Positions 62,145 to 64,000 of a stretch of 64,000 nucleotides of DNA are shown in pieces. A program made the position numbers and the translations under genes. The first letter of the stretch is position 1. The number at the start of each line of letters is the position of its first letter. The notes beneath the pieces were generated by a model. That model saw nothing but the letters and a program-made list of their open reading frames with translations, made no database searches and had not been told where the DNA came from. This DNA comes from Candidatus Baldrarchaeum yapensis (GTDB taxonomy: Archaea > Asgardarchaeota > Baldrarchaeia > Baldrarchaeales > Baldrarchaeaceae), in assembly GCA_016840465.1 (NCBI GenBank), contig JAEOSH010000003.1, forward strand, positions 28,176-92,175, written 5' to 3'.

Positions 62145-62350
62145 GGCCTCGAAGACGGTTCTCCGAATAAAATAACCGCATCCGTTGGGCAAACAGCCTT
62201 ACACACTCCGCATTCTAAACATGCATCTGGTTCTTTCACAACCGCCTTTGACGGGCATCCGACAAGTTTAATTGCCGGAGGAACTGATGGACAAAGGTCT
62301 ACGCACTTACCGCATCCGGAGCACTTCTCTGGTATTATGATTGGTGGCAA
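62102..62350 (-). CDS. Ferredoxin, 2x[4Fe-4S]
   Basis: An 82-residue electron carrier with motifs CSGCGKCVDLCP near residue 10 and CLECGVCKAVCP near 44; an insert of about 15 residues including a Cys in VGCPSKA separates them. The C-terminal tail is basic. GAGGTAT precedes the TTG start. Its 3' end overlaps the radical SAM gene on the other strand. Partners may be the Fwd/Hdr or hydrogenase-like complexes. Confidence 0.88.
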   Translation of the reverse strand: MPPIIIPEKCSGCGKCVDLCPSVPPAIKLVGCPSKAVVKEPDACLECGVCKAVCPTDAVILFGEPSSRPHAKTQHKSLLNTS

Positions 62351-62373
62351 GGGTTATACCTCTAATTTAAGCA

Positions 62374-62832
62374 CTACGTTTTTCCGAGAAGTTGCTTAAA
62401 CTCTTTTAACAGGTCCTTGTATAGTTGCCCTCTAGAGGGAGATGGAGGAGCTTTAGGAGCTGGAGGTGGTGAGGGTTGAGGCGCTGCTGGCGGGGGTGAA
62501 GGCGTAGTGGTTTGAGAAGATTGTGTTTGTGCAGGGCTCATGGAAGCAGGTGAAGCGGATGGAGAAGGTGGAATCGTGACTTGGCTTTGAGCCCGAGGCA
62601 TTGCCGGTGCTGTGGCATATTGAGGTGTAGCTTGTGGCTGGGGTGATTGTTGCGGCGATACTCTAGTTTCGAGCCCTCTCAACCTCTTCTCTATGGAATC
62701 TATCCTTTGGGAAAATTCATTGCGCATTTCCATCATTATTTCTCCGAGTAATGGTACGATTATATTTCTAACTACCTCCAACATCTGTTCCATCACTATT
62801 TTCTGTACCCTTTTTTCTAGATCCTCGGACAT
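62374..62832 (-). CDS. Coiled-coil protein with long Pro/Ser/Gln-rich linker
   Basis: A 152-residue protein of unknown function. Residues 1-58 are a charged coiled coil, residues 59-130 a low-complexity Pro/Ser/Gln/Ala linker, and residues 131-152 a short helix ending LLKEFKQLLGKT. The plan suggests a tethering protein that oligomerises at one end and binds a partner at the other; that is inference. Compare the protein at 978-1979. It lies 23 bases before the ferredoxin and may be co-transcribed with it. Confidence 0.65.
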   Translation of the reverse strand: MSEDLEKRVQKIVMEQMLEVVRNIIVPLLGEIMMEMRNEFSQRIDSIEKRLRGLETRVSPQQSPQPQATPQYATAPAMPRAQSQVTIPPSPSASPASMSPAQTQSSQTTTPSPPPAAPQPSPPPAPKAPPSPSRGQLYKDLLKEFKQLLGKT

Positions 62833-63135
62833 TTATAACAGACTCCATTCACTTGGATAAGCCAGCAAACATCGATTTAATGGGGTTACTCCAACTGTAA
62901 AATATAATGCTATTCGCCTAATTAATTTTCTCCAAGTGAACGAGATTGTAAACTGAAGAATCTGGGGCCGCTAGTAGGTAATAAGATCCAGCATTAAAGT
63001 GTCTAAATGACAAAATGAGTCGATGTGCCACCTCTTCACTTCGTAAAAATCTTTTAAAGCCGTTTGTCACAATTTCGATTTGCGCGCGGAACAACGATTG
63101 TAAAAGAAAAATAAGCAGATGCTTGGGAGTGTGAA

Positions 63136-63936
63136 ATGACGCACAAGGAATGTTTTTCACATGAAAAGCACGACATATACTCGAATTTCAAAAAATTCGA
63201 AATGTTTTCGGTCATTTATGCACCACCAGACACCCCGTGTATTGTGAGATGTGACGGTAGAAACTTCCATCGACTGACAGATGAGGTTGGATTCTCGAAG
63301 CCGTATGACCTGAAATTCATGAAGATAATGGTTGAAAGTGCAAAAGCCGTGTTTAAAGAGGGCTTCAACCCGATACTCGCTTATATTTTCTCGGATGAGA
63401 TAAATTTCCTCTTTCGAGATCTTCCCTTTAATAGAAGAGTTGAGAAAATAGATAGCATCTTGGCAAGTATTGTAAGTAGTGCCTTCTCACTAAAATTACT
63501 TGAATCTATGAGCATTAGGAAGATAATAAGTTTTGACGCACGTATAGTACCTCTGCCCGAAGAATTAGTACCTGCATACTTTATATGGCGGCAATCAGAA
63601 TGCTGGCGGAACCTTCTAAATTCATACGCCTTCTATTCTCTCTTAAAACTCGGATACAGCAAAAGAAAGGCAGCAAACACACTAAAGGGTATGAAGAGCG
63701 ACAAACTTCACGAAATAATATTCAAAACCTCTGGAATAAACCCGGCACGAACCCCCCTGTGGCAACGAAGAGGAGTTATGCTACACTATGTAAAAGTAAT
63801 AAGACGGGCTCTTGACAAGAGGACCGGAGAAGAAGTGCTTTGTACACGTAAGGTTCTTGTAGAAAACTGGAACGTCCCGCTATTTTCAAGTGAACCCGGC
63901 AGGAAGTTCTTGGAAAAAATAATACGCATTTTGTAA
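63136..63936 (+). CDS. tRNA-His guanylyltransferase family protein (Thg1-like)
   Basis: Adds G to the 5' end of tRNA (3'-5' polymerisation). The Thg1 palm motif is IVRCDGRNFHRLT near residue 38, and the second metal motif is FSDEINFLF near 92. WRQSECWRNLLNSYAFY and an LHEIIFKTSGINPARTPLWQRRG stretch are further hallmarks. Archaeal members are often repair-type TLPs; length 266 and the HINPARTPLW region do not settle which. GGAG precedes the ATG. A 300-bp space before it shows no gene. Confidence 0.9.
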   Translation: MTHKECFSHEKHDIYSNFKKFEMFSVIYAPPDTPCIVRCDGRNFHRLTDEVGFSKPYDLKFMKIMVESAKAVFKEGFNPILAYIFSDEINFLFRDLPFNRRVEKIDSILASIVSSAFSLKLLESMSIRKIISFDARIVPLPEELVPAYFIWRQSECWRNLLNSYAFYSLLKLGYSKRKAANTLKGMKSDKLHEIIFKTSGINPARTPLWQRRGVMLHYVKVIRRALDKRTGEEVLCTRKVLVENWNVPLFSSEPGRKFLEKIIRIL

Positions 63937-64000
63937 TCTGCTAGCCGCTAAGATCACGATCTACGCTCTATCGCGAGCTCGTACTTTAACTTCACAATGC

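Noticed and set aside
42108-62350. A methanogen locus
   Set aside because: hdr and fwd-like genes suggest it, but no mcr or mtr gene is present, fwdC is missing and the FwdA metal site is degraded. The rest of the genome cannot be judged.
1-64000. CRISPR arrays, insertion sequences or prophage
   Set aside because: No regularly spaced repeats, transposase or phage structural genes were seen by eye.

Overview
The window is archaeal chromosome and almost entirely coding. Archaeal markers are a histone, an RNA polymerase Rpo12 subunit, an archaeal-type leucyl-tRNA synthetase, an ATP-dependent DNA ligase, a proteasome beta subunit, Get3, DTD2, archaeal CCA-adding enzyme, Taw1, GTPBP1-like GTPase and an intron-containing tRNA-Arg. 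Starts are often TTG or GTG, placed 5-8 nt after GGAGG/GGTGAT-like sites; I used these sites to choose several starts. Histone plus Nuo-like, Hdr and Fwd genes fits an anaerobic, hydrogen- or ferredoxin-based archaeon, possibly an uncultured lineage such as a Bathyarchaeia-type group. That placement is a guess. No rRNA, CRISPR array, insertion sequence or methyl-coenzyme M reductase gene was seen.

Layout. 0-36 kb is mostly housekeeping: NUDIX hydrolase, PTPS/QueD, thiolase, HypB, NadE, GTPBP1, an unrecognised ATPase, histone, an 845-bp AT-rich non-coding region, DNA ligase, AMP phosphorylase, proteasome beta, CCA enzyme, TatD, Taw1 carrying an inserted winged helix, LeuRS, DTD2, an SHMT-like enzyme, Rpo12, GlyRS, aCPSF2 and Get3. 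At 35.9-36.8 kb are A-ATPase subunits H and E without the rest of that operon.

37-49.3 kb holds the energy genes. nuoJ (split in two), K, L and M/N lie at 37.1-41.5 kb; nuoA, B, C, D, H, I at 45.5-49.3 kb. The small subunit has a CxxC hydrogenase-type motif and the large subunit keeps both Cys pairs of a [NiFe] site, so this looks like a complex-I-shaped (Fpo/Nuo-like, NuoA-containing) group 4 hydrogenase rather than an NADH or F420H2 dehydrogenase. Between the two halves, on the minus strand, is an operon of lipoyl-carrier protein, lipoate-protein ligase, hdrC and hdrB.

52-62.4 kb is a second redox island: another hdrC-hdrB pair, fwdD, an fwdA-like gene with a degraded metal site, an eight-cluster polyferredoxin, an HdrA-MvhD fusion, an iron-sulfur protein, fwdB with a changed active-site residue, a COG1856-like radical SAM protein and a ferredoxin. 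No fwdC is present. The two hdrCB pairs, one HdrA, a lipoyl protein, lipoate ligase and a radical SAM protein together recall the parts list of the sulfur-oxidising sHdr/lipoate system, but sit beside Fwd-like genes. The end of the window holds a proline-rich coiled-coil protein and Thg1.
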